A stretch of DNA of 64,000 nt from Gari tellinella (GCA_922989275.2 OV277868.1:21262291-21326290); one strand, 5' to 3'. Positions 31,625-42,939 are shown, numbered from the stretch's first letter. Numbers and translations: made by a program. Notes: generated by a model from the letters alone, not told the origin.

Positions 31625-31821
31625 TTTTTATTTCAACGAAACGAAACGCACACGCAATGTATTGAAGTGGGAAAAAATGGCATCTTTAGAAACAAGTGGG
31701 TGTTACTCATTCTTATCTAAGTGGCAAACAGTTTTGAGCATGATGTCTGCTCTGGCTCCAAACTGTTCACAGAGGTCATACAAGTGCGTTTATTAAGGAA
31801 AATAAAGTATTCTTCACAGTT
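31625..31821 (+). mobile_element. decayed MITE-A
   Basis: CGAAACGAAACGCACACGCA, GTGGCAAACAGTTTTGAGC, CAAACTGTTCACAG, CGTTTATTAAGGAAAATAAA. Confidence 0.6.
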
Positions 31822-31861
31822 CGACGTAGCATACACCGCTGTTTTACATCTCTTCCTTCTT

Positions 31862-32030
31862 TTCGAACACCGTCTACACCATCATCCAGTCGCAGCGATG
31901 AAAGACACTCTTCCAGAGATCCTCTCACTTGCCATAATATAGCTTCTCTTCTAGCAGGATAGGGAGTGGCCACATATTTCGCCATTACTATTAAAACAGA
32001 GGACAGTGCTGAAGTGTGTGCTCTGTTGTT
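31862..32030 (-). CDS. orphan exon-like segment, not recognised
   Basis: On the minus strand an open frame reads A-L-S-S-V-L-I-V-M-A-K-Y-V-A-T-P-Y-P and then A-R-R-E-A-I-L-W-Q-V-R-G-S-L-E-E-C-L-S-S-L-R-L. Its amphipathic, helix-like look and codon use differ from the surrounding MITEs. A CTACCTCAG acceptor lies upstream and a GAT-GTAAAA donor is possible downstream. It matches no family I can name and has no visible partner exon, so it may be a captured or retroposed gene fragment. Confidence 0.3.
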
Positions 32031-32039
32031 TACTGAGGT

Positions 32040-32820
32040 AGACCACATGTGCATGTAGCGGGGGCATTAGTTGTAGTTCGATATATTGCCAAAATACTCC
32101 AAATACTGATGCAACTAAGGGCCTTTCTACAAAAATGCTCCCAGCTCACGAAGAGTGAGAGCATTATATTTCTAGTGCGGTTGCGTTTTGTTTGCGCTTA
32201 AATTGGAAAGAAAGTAATTTTGTTTTATAAACTGGTAGTATATAGATACACACATAACCTTCTACCATTTGTTTTACATGTAGTAAAGTAAAGAAAAGGT
32301 ACACCAAATAACTTGCCAAGGATTGGATAGTTTAGTGTTTTGATGTTTTAATGATATAAATAATTTTAAAAAGATCAGTTTCTATCTTTCTACATTTTAG
32401 TGCATTATGAGTGCGTCTATATGTGTTTGTGTCTAAAAGGGAAATTTTACGTCTTCTTCACATTATTACTCAATGTCTCGCATTTCATTAATGTATAACC
32501 CTTCACTATCTGGTCAACTGTACAATAGTTACATATATTTGTAATCAGTTTTGATCCTGACCAGTCGCCAAGTAACACGGCATTTGACATTGGTTCATAT
32601 GATGTGGAGTCGTTGAATTACAGTGTAAAATCCGGATTTTCAGTTCAGGGGCTAATGCACTTTATAATTTTTACAGGCAGTTTTATTGCTTTAGATGATG
32701 TAGGTAATTTTATTTTTAAACTGTAAAATGTGTAAAAGTGCTGAGTAATAACCGGAAAACCGCAAAGTAAGACCATTCATACATGTAATAACACTCAATG
32801 GTGATATTAATAAAATTCGA
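32040..32820. other. mostly unassigned DNA
   Basis: Only fragments of MITE-A are visible: about 32,170-32,215 (GGTTGCGTTTTGTTTGCGC) and 32,380-32,460 (TTTCTACATTTTAGTGCATT). Nothing else is recognised. Confidence 0.4.
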
Positions 32821-32827
32821 CAGATTA

Positions 32828-33073
32828 CAGTGGATAATCTGTTATTCTTTCCCGTTTAAACGCAAACGTACGCAAACGCAAAGCACTAAAACGTAGAAAA
32901 GAACAACGTTTGGACAATTCTGTTAATTCTTGTTTATCTTGGTGGCAAACAGTTCGGAGCCTGATCAGACGCCGGGTTACCCGGTGTCTGATCTGGCTCC
33001 AAACTGTTTGCACTGCAAATAATAGTTTTAGCGTAAACGCGTTTATTGGGAAAGAATAACACATTCTCCACTG
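32828..33073 (+). mobile_element. MITE-A, full length
   Basis: TA both sides. One tip mismatch (CCCGGTGTC). Confidence 0.95.
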
Positions 33074-33079
33074 TACATG

Positions 33080-33165
33080 TAACCCTTTCACCGACAATGT
33101 GCACAACACTGCTACATGTACATGTATTTGCAATCGTCACGCGGCGTCTGATCAAGATCCTAACT
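33080..33165 (+). mobile_element. MITE-B fragment
   Basis: AACCCTTTCACCGACAATGT, TTTGCAATCGTCACGCGGCG, TCTGATCAAGATCC. The left hairpin arm is lost. Confidence 0.55.
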
Positions 33166-33526
33166 GTTTTACATTCATATCAATGATTCCAGAGCCAAAA
33201 ACGTATTCCTAAAAGTGAAATCAGACAAAACATATAAGAAAACGATAATATAGCAGCGACTACGTTAGGGCAATATTTCCGTCGTACTTGCAGTGAAACG
33301 GATCAAACATGGTGAAAGAAACAAAGAAAGCTTCTGTATGAGATATAGTAGTACAGTAGTAGGGGCTATGTTCGTGGTAGAATATTTATTCGGCATCTGG
33401 TCTGGCTCCAAACTGTTTGCAAATGACTAAATGATTTGAGGGCAGGCACGTATTTTGGGAAATAATCTTCTTCATTGTAAGTAATAAATACATGCACCGT
33501 GCATGTATAATTCTTAAGTAATATAC

Positions 33527-33692
33527 ATGTGTCGAAAATCGATACCTCGAACTCGCTTAACTCGAAGTAGCCGATAGTTCGACACATGAACTGCATTATT
33601 TCATGCTCGGTTAGGTCGATTTTACCCATATATCAAAGTTAAAACGTGGGTTTGTTCGATTTAACCGAGTTCGAGATATCGAAGTTCGACTG
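33527..33692. mobile_element. MITE-F, left part rearranged
   Basis: The right end GAGATATCGAAGTTCGACTG-TA is intact. CAAAGTTAAAACGTGGG is half of the central foldback. Confidence 0.65.
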
Positions 33693-33934
33693 TATGTTGT
33701 TGTTAATAGGTCTTGAAGTCTCTGCATGTAAGCCATATTTGGTGAGCTTTCTCTTCAGCCGGCAGGGTCTAATTGCATAGTCTAAAGTGACTGTTTTCGA
33801 GCATCAGAGGATGATTCCTTAAGAGAAATTTAGAAGTTGTTATTGTGCTAGATTGCTATTTTATTCCTATATGTAAAATTGGTTTCCAGTTTAAGTTAGT
33901 CTTAATACGCATGTATAGGTATAGGTAATATATA

Positions 33935-34133
33935 CAGTTTCCCAATAAACGCGTTTACGCTAAAACTATTATTTGCAGTGCAAACCCGGCGTCTGATCAG
34001 GCTCCAAACTGTTTGCCACCAAGATAAACATGCATTATCAGAATTGTCCAAAAGTTGTACTTTTCTACGTTTTAGTGTTTTGCGTTTGCGTACGTTTGCG
34101 TTTAAACGGGAAAGAATAACAGATTCTCCACTG
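33935..34133 (-). mobile_element. MITE-A with two internal deletions
   Basis: TA-CAG joins straight to TTTCCCAATAAACGCG. The left hairpin arm is missing (GTGCAAACCCGGCGTCTGAT). The right end is perfect. Confidence 0.88.
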
Positions 34134-34289
34134 TACATGTACTGTAAACGTGTTAGAAAATACTACTGTATAAGTCTTAAGTAATTCATACATAATCTTT
34201 TGCGTTTCATCTCGCTCCACCTGATGGAACAAGCTCATACGCCAAATGTATTGACTGCTCTATCCCTTCCTCGTCAACTGATCGTCTTC

Positions 34290-34406
34290 TTTAACCCTTC
34301 AGCACTGTCGTCTGCTCCAATATTGTTGTCTGCAATATCGTTTCAAAGTTATATTTAATGCAGTATAACTGACGCATAGTCAGGATCAGAGCTGTTTGCA
34401 AATGCC
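34290..34406 (-). mobile_element. MITE-B left fragment
   Basis: TTTAACCCTTCAGCACTGTC, GTTGTCTGCAATATCGTTTC, GTCAGGATCAGAGCTGTTTG. Confidence 0.6.
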
Positions 34407-34550
34407 TGAGCTATATGTACAAGTGACGCAACATAGGCGGACCAAAAGGAGGGGTGTCCGGGACACGACATGGCTTCTTTTGCCAAAGTAAGGTTTTTAT
34501 ATGTTTCGAAGGGGCAGTATTTGGACTGTTTAGTTTACCCCCTTTATCCT

Positions 34551-34838
34551 CAGAAATTGCCGTAACGGTCGAAACTTGTTCAAGTTAAACATCGACCTCA
34601 AGCATTTATCCTGTAACAAAGATGTACGTCTGCATGCATTAGTATGTGAGACACTCCGTAAGAGAAGTCTTGGTCTACATTTCAAGCAATATCCCAGGAC
34701 AAACATCATATTTGTATACTCACATGTGTCGATTTGACAACTTACGCCATTTTTTAACGGGAGTCGATGCGTTGGATTAACGGGAATCGAAGCGTTAAGC
34801 AGGAGCCCGTTCGTTTTGCCATACCAGTGTGTTATCCC
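34551..34838. repeat. dispersed repeat H, copy 1
   Basis: About 290 bp matching 52,122-52,417 closely throughout, for example CAAGCAATATCC, GACAAACATCATATTTGTAT, TCACATGTGTCGATTTGACA. No inverted ends or coding capacity are seen. Confidence 0.8.
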
Positions 34839-34867
34839 GACAGTCACAGTGCAAGTTCTTTTACGTA

Positions 34868-35114
34868 TTAACCCTTTCACTCTCAATGACGCCATAAAGC
34901 GCATTTGAAAACAGTTTTGATCCTGATCAGACGCCGCGTAACGCGACGTCCGATCAGGAACAAAACTGTTTGCCACATGTTTTGAAATTACGTGAGCCAT
35001 ATTGTCTTAAATTTAACTTTGAAACGATATTGCAGACAACAATGTTGAAGTAGACGACAACATGGCGGTGAAGGAGTGAACATCTCACGATGAATTAAAT
35101 CATGAAAGTGTTAA
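34868..35114 (+). mobile_element. MITE-B, TTAA on both sides
   Basis: TTAACCCTTTCACTCTCAAT to CATGAAAGTGTTAA. Hairpin TGATCCTGATCAGACGCCGC and complement, with one tip change. Confidence 0.88.
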
Positions 35115-35158
35115 GGCAGATGTCAACTCACAAAGACAGAAATTACCTAGATTTCTTA

Positions 35159-35404
35159 CAGTGGAGAATCTGTTATACTTTCCCGTGTAAACGCAAACGT
35201 ACGCAAACGCAAAGCACTAAAACGTAGAAAAGAACAACTTTTGGACAATTCTGATAATTCTTGTTTATCTTGGTGGCAAACAGTTTGGAGCCTGATCAGA
35301 CGCCGGAATACCCGGCTTCTGATCTGGCTCCAAACTGTTTGCACTGTAAATAATAGTTTTAGCGTAAACGCGTTTATTGGGAAAGAATAACGCTTTCTCC
35401 ACTG
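35159..35404 (+). mobile_element. MITE-A, full length
   Basis: TA both sides. The tip is altered to CCGGAATACCCGGC. Confidence 0.94.
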
Positions 35405-35540
35405 TACCTAGATTTCTTATCTAGTCGTTTTTGTATCTTATTGTAAAACAATCAATCAACAAACATATGATTTGTGAGCAAAGTTCCAGTTTCTAAAGGG
35501 GAGAAGTCAATATTTATTCTTGTCTGAGTAGCTATATATA

Positions 35541-35752
35541 CAGTGGAGAGAACGTTTTTCTTTCCCAATAATCGCGTTTACGATCAAACTATTATTTCCA
35601 TTGCAAACGGTTTGGAGCCAGATCAGACGCCGGGTGACTATTTTTTACTCAGATTAACATGAATTGTCAGAATCGTCGAACGGTTTTTTCTACGTTTTAG
35701 TGTTTGCGTTTCGTTTGCGTTTAAACGGGAAATAATAACGTTTTCTCCACTG
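35541..35752 (-). mobile_element. MITE-A with right hairpin arm deleted
   Basis: Ends intact. GACGCCGGGTGAC runs straight into TTTTTACTCAG. Confidence 0.9.
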
Positions 35753-35759
35753 TAACAAT

Positions 35760-35820
35760 GGGGTGCCTGATCCAACGCCAGGTCACCTGGCATCTCGTCA
35801 GACACTAAACTGTTTGCAGG
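35760..35820. repeat. orphan hairpin remnant
   Basis: GGGTGCCTGATCCAACGCCA, GGTCACCTGGC, GACACTAAACTGTTTGC. Confidence 0.45.
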
Positions 35821-35853
35821 GGTAAAATCAGTTTTCTTGGTAAAGAACTGTAA

Positions 35854-36099
35854 TGAACTCTTTCACTATCATTTTTCCTGAGATTTTTACCCCTCAACCG
35901 TTTCATTGAGGTCTGGTTAAATTTTGTTGCCTGCAATGTCGTTTCAAAGTTTAAAAACAAGGCAGTATGACTTAAGACATTTCAAAACGTGTGTCAAATA
36001 GTTTGGATCCTGACCAGACGCCGCGTTACGCGTCGTCTGATCAGGATCCAAAATGCTTGCAATCGCGCTTTTAAGCGTCATTGAGAGTGAAAGCGTTAA
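35854..36099 (-). mobile_element. MITE-B
   Basis: AACTCTTTCACTATCATTTT to TGAGAGTGAAAGCGTTAA. Hairpin GGATCCTGACCAGACGCCGC with near-full pairing. Confidence 0.8.
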
Positions 36100-36639
36100 A
36101 TCTTGTCCGGCTATAGGAGGTACATGTACATGTGTACATATATTATCAGCCGATTGCTATAAACACCTCTGGATACATGCAATGTGTTACATGTATTCTG
36201 ACTATAGAATAAATTGTTCATCCTATCGACTCGGTGCTGTCCACGCAAAACAAGCCATTCAATTTTTGCCACTATTCCAGAGCAGTTTTTCGACCCCTTC
36301 CCTTTTTCCCACCCCTGCCTATCCGCACATGGGGTTTATTAACTATGATAACTATACACCCCAAATAACTCATATATCTTCGACACATCATTGCGTTTAT
36401 GTAAAAGGTTTGTATAACTAAATATTAAATAATTGGATGCTTTGAAGTTGGGGGATTTCCTTTTCATATATCTGATCTAGCATATATTTTTTCAAAGGGG
36501 TCGACGGAAAGTAAATCATCTGACGTATACAACATTCACCTCTTCACCGTCTGATCACCGTCAGCTTGAAAGTTGGCATCTATCTTAACAGGGCTGCCAT
36601 TTCTCCGGATTTTTCCTAAATCTCCGGATTTTTTCCCTG

Positions 36640-36768
36640 TACATGGTAGCTTAAAGCAGGCTGAAAGTAAAGCAGAATGCGCCCTAAGGCGCATTCTGAT
36701 TTACTTACAGCCTGCTTTAAGTGGTCGGATGTCAACAAAACAAGAAAAAGGCTATGGGGTAAGGGTAC
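36640..36768. mobile_element. MITE-D core
   Basis: Strong hairpin AAAGCAGGCTGAAAGTAAAG, AGAATGCGCCCTAAGGCGC, with complement ending CCTGCTTTAAG. The right flank is GGCTATGGGGTAAGGG. Confidence 0.75.
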
Positions 36769-36844
36769 GATTCGTAAAATTGCACTTGAAAAATGCAAAT
36801 TTTGAAATCTTAGGATTTTTATGTCAACTTATGACAGCCCTTTC

Positions 36845-37056
36845 TTAACTCTTTCCCTGCAAGGTTTTGTCGTCTGCTTTAACCCTTTTGCCCCCGAAAT
36901 CTCGTCTGTATTGGTAGTGTCGCCTGTAATATTCTTACATGTAATACCAGATTTAGCACTGTTTTGACTGACGAAATGTCAACACGAGTGTCAAACTGTT
37001 TGAATCCTGATCAATGTCAACTCATTAGCGACACGGCAATGAAGAGTCGGGTTAAT
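36845..37056 (-). mobile_element. decayed MITE-B
   Basis: TTAACTCTTTCCCTGCAAGG to GCAATGAAGAGTCGGGTTAA. The hairpin is reduced to TGTTTGAATCCTGATCAATG. Confidence 0.5.
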
Positions 37057-37084
37057 AAATTGGCTTCATTACTCCAATTCTAAA

Positions 37085-37190
37085 TACTGTCAAAATTGTC
37101 CAAAAGTTGTACTTTCCTACGTTTTAAATAGTGTTTTGCGTTTGCGTTTCGTTTGCGTTTAAACGGGAACGAATAACGTCTTCTCCACTG
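37085..37190 (-). mobile_element. MITE-A end fragment
   Basis: AATTGTCCAAAAGTTGTACT to GTCTTCTCCACTG-TA. The left half is missing. Confidence 0.75.
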
Positions 37191-37223
37191 TACATATAAT
37201 AGCTACACAGTGACTTGATGTTA

Positions 37224-37469
37224 CAGTGGAGAATGTGTTATTCTTTCCCAATAAACGCGTTTACGCTAAAACTATTATTTCCATTGCAAACAGTTTGGAG
37301 CCAGATCAGACGCCGGGTAACCCGGCGTCTGATCAGGCTCCAAACTGTTTGCCACCAAGATAAACATGAACAATCAGAATTGTCCAAAAGTTGTTCTTTT
37401 CTACGTTTTAGCGCTTTGCGTTTGCGTACGTTTGCGTTTAAACGGGAAAGAATAACAGATTCTCCACTG
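37224..37469 (-). mobile_element. MITE-A, full length
   Basis: TA at the left and TA at the right. Hairpin intact. Confidence 0.95.
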
Positions 37470-37722
37470 TAGCTGCATACGGCGCCACAGTGCATTCATT
37501 TCCATATCTCACGCATATTAATCTATTGAAATAGCAATATTAGCAAAATTGTTGCTATGCCATTTCTGTTGCTAAATGGGCGTGAATGCATTTTACACTA
37601 TTTCAGGTGCATCGGCATGCCTTTAAAATGTGACTTGAATGAAAAGAATAGCATCATTAACAAATTGACTACTAAATTCAGGGTATTGGATGATATGTAT
37701 ATATCATGCGCAGATCTTGCTA

Positions 37723-37968
37723 CAGAAGAGAAAAACGTTATTGTGCCCCGTTTAAACGCGCACAAAACGCAAAGACAATGCACTAAAATTTAGCAAACGA
37801 TAACTGTTTGACATTTCTAACTATCTGTTTAAATCTGCATGGCAACGGTTTGGAGCCTTATCAGACGCCGGGTTACCCGGAGTCTGATCTGGCTTTAAAC
37901 TGTTAGCAACTGAAATATTAGTTTTAGCGTTAACGCATTTATTGGGAAAGAATATTATCTTCTCTTAT
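37723..37968 (+). mobile_element. MITE-A, diverged
   Basis: TA-CAGAAGAGAAAAACGTTA start. Tip GACGCCGGGTTACCCGGAGTC. The right terminus TTATCTTCTCTTATA is eroded. Confidence 0.75.
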
Positions 37969-38112
37969 ATACCATAATATTTTATGGGCCATACTGAGTT
38001 CTTAAACACTTCTCATCCTGTTGGTGTACATGTATGTTGATTGCTTTTTCAGTTTGGATTCGGATGACTAAGATGACTTAGATAGTATTCCATACGAAAC
38101 GCAACTATTTGA

Positions 38113-38211
38113 CCGGCGTCTAATCTGACTCCGAACTGTTTGCATTAAAAATAATATTTTAAGCATAAATTGTACACGCGTTTATTGGGAAAGACTAACG
38201 TCTTCTCTGAT
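38113..38211 (+). mobile_element. MITE-A end fragment
   Basis: GGCGTCTAATCTGACTCCGA, ACGCGTTTATTGGGAAAGAC, GTCTTCTC. Confidence 0.6.
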
Positions 38212-38239
38212 GAACCTGGATTAAAACAAGTATTGCTTT

Positions 38240-38490
38240 TTAACCCTTTTCCCAATAACCTGTTTATAACATTAAATACAGGTGATCACTTAAAGCAGGT
38301 TGAAAGTAAAGCAGAATGTGCCTTAAGGCACATTCTGCTTTACTTTCAGCCTGCTTTAAACTACCATCTGCTAGGCTATATAAAATATGTGTTCTTGTAA
38401 TTGTCCATAGGGTATAAACTGGAACTATTTTCTTCAGTGGAGGAATAAATTTAATACGCTAAAAGTCGCTTCTATGGGGGAAAGGGTTAA
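38240..38490. mobile_element. MITE-D, intact TTAA ends
   Basis: TTAACCCTTTTCCCAATAAC to TATGGGGGAAAGGGTTAA. The hairpin at about 38,289-38,360 is almost perfect (GTTGAAAGTAAAGCAGAATG and complement). Confidence 0.88.
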
Positions 38491-38778
38491 GAGAACAAAG
38501 AGCCACCCGATAAGTTGCATCGGGACGGTCAGATATTCAGATCTGATTTGTTTGAAGTGGAGTAACTCCTCAATAATTTTACACATTTAGTTTGCTTTAT
38601 GTTTCGTTTTAAACTGGATCAACTATTCTAAGCCAAAAAAGAAAGTACCAACCTTTGTATTCTTAATTATTAGCGTCTCATACATAACCTGTCTTTAACT
38701 TTAGTTTTAGAGAAAATGGCATGAAATCATTGTGGCTAAATAAATGGCACATTGCAGTGAAACTAAAAGGTACATGTA

Positions 38779-39044
38779 CAGTGGAGAATCTGTTATTCTT
38801 TCCCGTTTAAACGCAAACGTACGCAAACGTACGCAAACGTACGCAAACGCAAAGCACTAAAACGTAGAAAAGAACAACTTTTGGACAATTCTGATATTTC
38901 ATGTTTATCTTGGTGGCAAACAGTTTGGAGCCTGATCAGACGCCGGGTTACCCGGCGTCTGATCTGGCTCCAAACTGTTTGCACTGCAAATAATAGTTTT
39001 AGCGTAAACGCGTTCATTGGGAAAGAATAACAGATTCTCCACTG
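38779..39044 (+). mobile_element. MITE-A with expanded ACGTACGCAA repeat
   Basis: TA both sides. The ACGTACGCAA unit near the left end is repeated three times, making the copy 20 bp longer. Confidence 0.95.
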
Positions 39045-39580
39045 TACTTGTATATACTCTTTTTTTGAAAATAGCATTTTTGCTTAGAAATGTTTTCCAT
39101 GGAAGAGAAACACTTATTCAGCAGCTAAAACTTGTTCTTAAAGAAAACAAAATCACATGATACTTTCAATTATCCCTATATTGCATGCAATGGCGTTATC
39201 AAGACTAGAAGTCTTATAATATCAAATTACCCCCCTTCGACTTGAAATAAGAATGAACTTTAAGTGTTTCATTTTCGTAACATTTGTCGTTTAATCTGAA
39301 CGTTTTTACTGGAATATATTGGTGAACGTATGAGCCTTTGAAAGTTAAAAAAAACTGGAGTTGATAAGGTACTTTAAAAGATAAGGAGCTCTAAAATTTA
39401 CTTCATGTAAAGTCAATTTATAAATCGGGTACATGTACTTGTTTGTTTTTGGCTAAGTATAATTTCTTCTCCACTGGTATCATAAACAACCCAACCAACT
39501 CCACCCCTCTCGATCCGCCCATGTGACTCACGTGAATGATTTCAAATCAAAATGTTTCCTTTCTGTCTAGACTTGTCGCT

Positions 39581-39826
39581 TTAATCCTTTCACTGCCAAC
39601 ATTTTCTGGAGATTTTTACCCCTTCACCTAACATTGTCGTCTGCTGCTATGTTAATGTTTGCAATCTCGTTTCAAAGTTAATTTGTAAGGCAGTATGACT
39701 GACTCAATTTCGAAACGAATGTCAAACAGTTTGGATTCTGATCAGACGCCGCGTTACGCGGCGTCTGATCAGAATCCAAACTGTTTGCAAACGCGCATTT
39801 AAGCGTCATTGAGGTAGAATGGGTAA
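39581..39826 (-). mobile_element. MITE-B with perfect hairpin
   Basis: TTAATCCTTTCACTGCCAAC to TAGAATGGGTAAAC. The hairpin at about 39,723-39,790 is fully paired (GGATTCTGATCAGACGCCGC and complement). Confidence 0.85.
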
Positions 39827-40048
39827 ACTATCACCTTGCTAAGCTAACATTGAATGCCGAAAATTGGAAATAAAGTTTGGATCCATATTAGACCCTATGT
39901 AACTCGGCGTTTGATCAGGATCTAAACAAATTGACATTGCTATTAGTTGTTTTGCCATCAATTTCACTGAAGTGAGCAATTTTGATTTATACATCATACA
40001 AAGATTTTGAAGCGTGATTATTTAAAAATGATGAAGTTAATTATGTTA

Positions 40049-40304
40049 CAGTAGAGAATCTGTTATTCTTTTCCAATAAACGCGTTTACGCTAAAACTAT
40101 TATTTGCAGTGCAAACAGTTTGGTGCCAGATCAGACGCCGGGTAACCCGGCGTCCGATCAGGCTCCAAACTGTTTGCCACCAAGATAAACATGAAATATC
40201 TGAATTGTCCAAAAGTTGTTATTTTCTACGTTTTAGTGCTTTGCGTTTGCGTACGTTTGCGTACGTTTGCGTTTAAACGGGAAAGAATAACAGATTCTCC
40301 ACTG
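40049..40304 (-). mobile_element. MITE-A, full length
   Basis: TA-CAGTAGAGAATCTG to TTCTCCACTG-TA, with a duplicated GCGTACGTTT unit. Confidence 0.94.
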
Positions 40305-40642
40305 TATGTTAATGGGGTATATGCATGAGGTGACGAAACGTTTTTGACGAAATAATTTGAAGAAAGTTACACCCTTAATCATCGGACCGTTGAATGATTT
40401 TCGGTTTTTGTCTAAAAGTGTCGTCAGCTTTAGTAATAGTTACAATTTCTTACATAACTACCCCTGTTTTCTATAGCGAACAACGATGACGAATATCCTT
40501 ATCTCCAACATGTGTAAGATCACTTTGATGACGTCACTATAACGTCACTATTTATAACGGCGTTTTGACGTCACCGGGGTTCCAAAAAAATGCATATTGC
40601 TTAAAAAATAGATGAAATCGTTGGTAATGTGAGAAAAAGAAT

Positions 40643-40790
40643 CTGTCACTCGTCGATGTTCAAGACAAGTTGATCTCAAACTCGTCTAGAATAGAAAAGT
40701 TATTAAGCTCGCCAAGGCTCGCTTAATAACATTTCAATTCTAGACTCGTTTGAGATCAGCTTGTCTTAAACATCGACTCATGACAGATCA
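40643..40790. repeat. long foldback, about 65-bp arms
   Basis: GTCGATGTTCAAGACAAGTT, GATCTCAAACTCGTCTAGAA and TTATTAAGC face their complements around TCGCCAAGGCTC. A few mismatches. No MITE ends recognised. Confidence 0.8.
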
Positions 40791-40861
40791 TATATGTAGG
40801 TTCTATATTTGAAAGCAGATACATTTGTAAATGTAATCTTTGTGGGTTTTTTCGTTAACAG

Positions 40862-41051
40862 ATTAAGTAAAGAATCAGCTATACTTTCCTGTTTAAACGA
40901 TAAGAAACGTAAATGAAATGTAAGAAAAAGAACAAATTAACAGTTTTGCCATTCTGACGTTTATCTTTGTCTTAGTGACATACAGTTAAGAGCCAGATCA
41001 GACTCTCTGTTCAGCCTACCCGGCGTCTTATAAGGCTCCAAACTCTTTGCA
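40862..41051 (+). mobile_element. decayed MITE-A
   Basis: AAAGAATCAGCTATACTTTC, GTTTAAACGATAAG, GAGCCAGATCAGAC, CTACCCGGCGTCTTATAAGG. Confidence 0.6.
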
Positions 41052-41513
41052 AGAGATATCATTAAGGCACGGCAAGGACATTTGTTTACTTTTATCTTGT
41101 ACAGGGCTCCCTCCCTACAACGTCCCCCCAACAACGATTCCCTCCTTACAACAACGCTTACCTGTTTGCAAGAGATATCATTAAGGCACGGCAAGGACAT
41201 TTGTTTACTTTTATCTTGTACAGGGCTCCCTCCCTACAACGTCCCCCCAACAACGATTCCCTCCTTACAACAACGCTTACCTGTTTGCAAGAGATATCAT
41301 TAAGGCACGGCAAGGACATTTGTTTACTTTTATCTTGTACAGGGCTCCCTCCCTACAACGTCTCCCCAACAACGATTCCCTCCTTACAACAACGCTTACC
41401 TGTTTGCAAGAGATATCATTAAGGCACGGCAAGGACATTTGTTTACTTTTATCTTGTACAGGGCTCCCTCCCTACAACGTCCCCCCAACAACGATTCCCT
41501 CTTCACAAAAATG
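41046..41513. repeat. 119-bp tandem array, 4 copies
   Basis: The unit is about 51 bp of flank (TTGCAAGAGATATCATTAAG onward) plus the first 68 bp of MITE-C (CAGGGCTCCCTCCCTACAAC onward). MITE-C starts repeat at 41,102, 41,221, 41,340 and 41,459. Units are almost identical. Confidence 0.95.
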
Positions 41514-41781
41514 ATTGCCTTTTTTGTCCTTAAACAAGACAATTATGTTCAACACATTCACAACTGCAATGCTGTCTGCTTGAAATTGTCGTCTGCTGTT
41601 TTTCTCAAAGTTAAAAAAAAAAATTCATGACAAGTGACAAACAGCTTGAATCCAGCAGCGTCTGATCTGGATTCAAGCTGTTTGCAAATGTAAGCCAATG
41701 TCCCTCCCTATAACGACTCCCTCCGAACAACGCACACTACTTTTGTCTCCCGTTTGGTGTCGTTGTAGACAGAGAATGCTG
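41102..41781 (+). mobile_element. MITE-C with amplified left end
   Basis: The last tandem unit continues into a full MITE-C. The hairpin is shortened (GAATCCAGCAGCGTCTGATC). The right end is GTCGTTGTAGACAGAGAATG-CTG-TA. Confidence 0.8.
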
Positions 41782-41875
41782 TATTAAACAACTTCATGTA
41801 TTTATCTGTTATCAACTAGCTTATAGACCGAAAATATTGTTTAACTAGTGTCCGGTTTAGAGAGGTTCCATTATA

Positions 41876-42121
41876 CAGTGGAGAATCTGTTATTCTTTCC
41901 CAGTTAAACGCAAACGTACGCAAACGCAAAGTACTAAAACGTAGAAAAGTACAACTTTTGGACAATTCTGATAATTCTTGTTTATCTTGGTGGCAAACAG
42001 TTCGGAGCCTGATCAGACGCCGGGTTACCCGGCGTCTGATCTGGCTCCAAACTGTTTGCACTGCAAATAATAGTTTTAGCGTAAACGCGTTTATTGGGAA
42101 AGAATAACAGATTCTCCACTG
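41876..42121 (+). mobile_element. MITE-A, full length
   Basis: TA both sides. TTCCCAGTTAAACGC replaces TTCCCGTTTAAACGC. Confidence 0.95.
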
Positions 42122-42129
42122 TATATATA

Positions 42130-42328
42130 CAGAAGTACCACTTTATTACGACCATCTAAATAAGGCTAATTGGTGGCATTTAAGACAGTTTACCACTTAA
42201 AGCAAAGTGAAAGCAAAACAGAAAGCTCCTAAAGGAGCTTTCTGTTGTTCTTTCATCTTGCTTTAAGCAGCCAAATGCTTATTATACATAACTACTTAAG
42301 CAAGTTTGTGGTCGTCAGGGTTCCACAG
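42130..42328. mobile_element. MITE-E, type copy
   Basis: TA-CAGAAGTACCACTTTATT and GGTCGTCAGGGTTCCACAG-TA are imperfect inverted ends. The foldback at 42,199-42,266 contains GAAAGCTCCTAAAGGAGCTT and AAAGCAAAGTGAAAGC arms. Confidence 0.65.
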
Positions 42329-42939
42329 TATAAGATCAACAGTCATTCAGGTGATTTCATAACATGCTGAGCTATAAGCGGCGACCAATGGGGCTTAGAG
42401 TACCCTTGAGTGGACTTTAACTAAAGGATGAATATGAACCTGCATACACCTCGTGATAAAGTCGTATATAAAAGGCTTTTAATTCTATTTTCGTACATGC
42501 GCATTGAAAGGCCTTGAAATATGAATCGGTATATTTAACAAATGCATAATATAATTTTAAAAGTCTGTATAGTGCGGCTATTTAAAACTACATGTAGTAA
42601 TATCTTAAGATTGGTAACTGCTAAATGCATAACAAGACAAATGCAGAAAGCTTTCTGTCTTACTTTTCTGTTGCATTGAAATAAGTCCTTATACGGGGTA
42701 TTGCTGTGCATGTAAGTTAAATCTTCACACAAGCTTCATGGTATTAATAAAACCATTGCATTCTTATGGAGAAATTTGATTTCAAGTAAAAGGATGACAG
42801 GTAAATAAAACAGAAATTGCTGAAATGCAGTTTTTTCGCTTCTGAAAAATAAAACAAAAACAGGTAAATAACCAAAATTTACAAAAACTTAGAAGTAAGC
42901 AAGCATGACTACATTCAGAAAATTAGTTCGACTGACATG

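Noticed and set aside
36053..36421. 122-codon plus-strand frame
   Set aside because: It begins inside a MITE-B and runs on into unrelated sequence. No conserved features.
41082..41630. Four repeated short frames starting M-F-T-F-I-L-Y-R-A-P
   Set aside because: They repeat with the 119-bp tandem unit and contain a MITE-C end. No sign of a gene.
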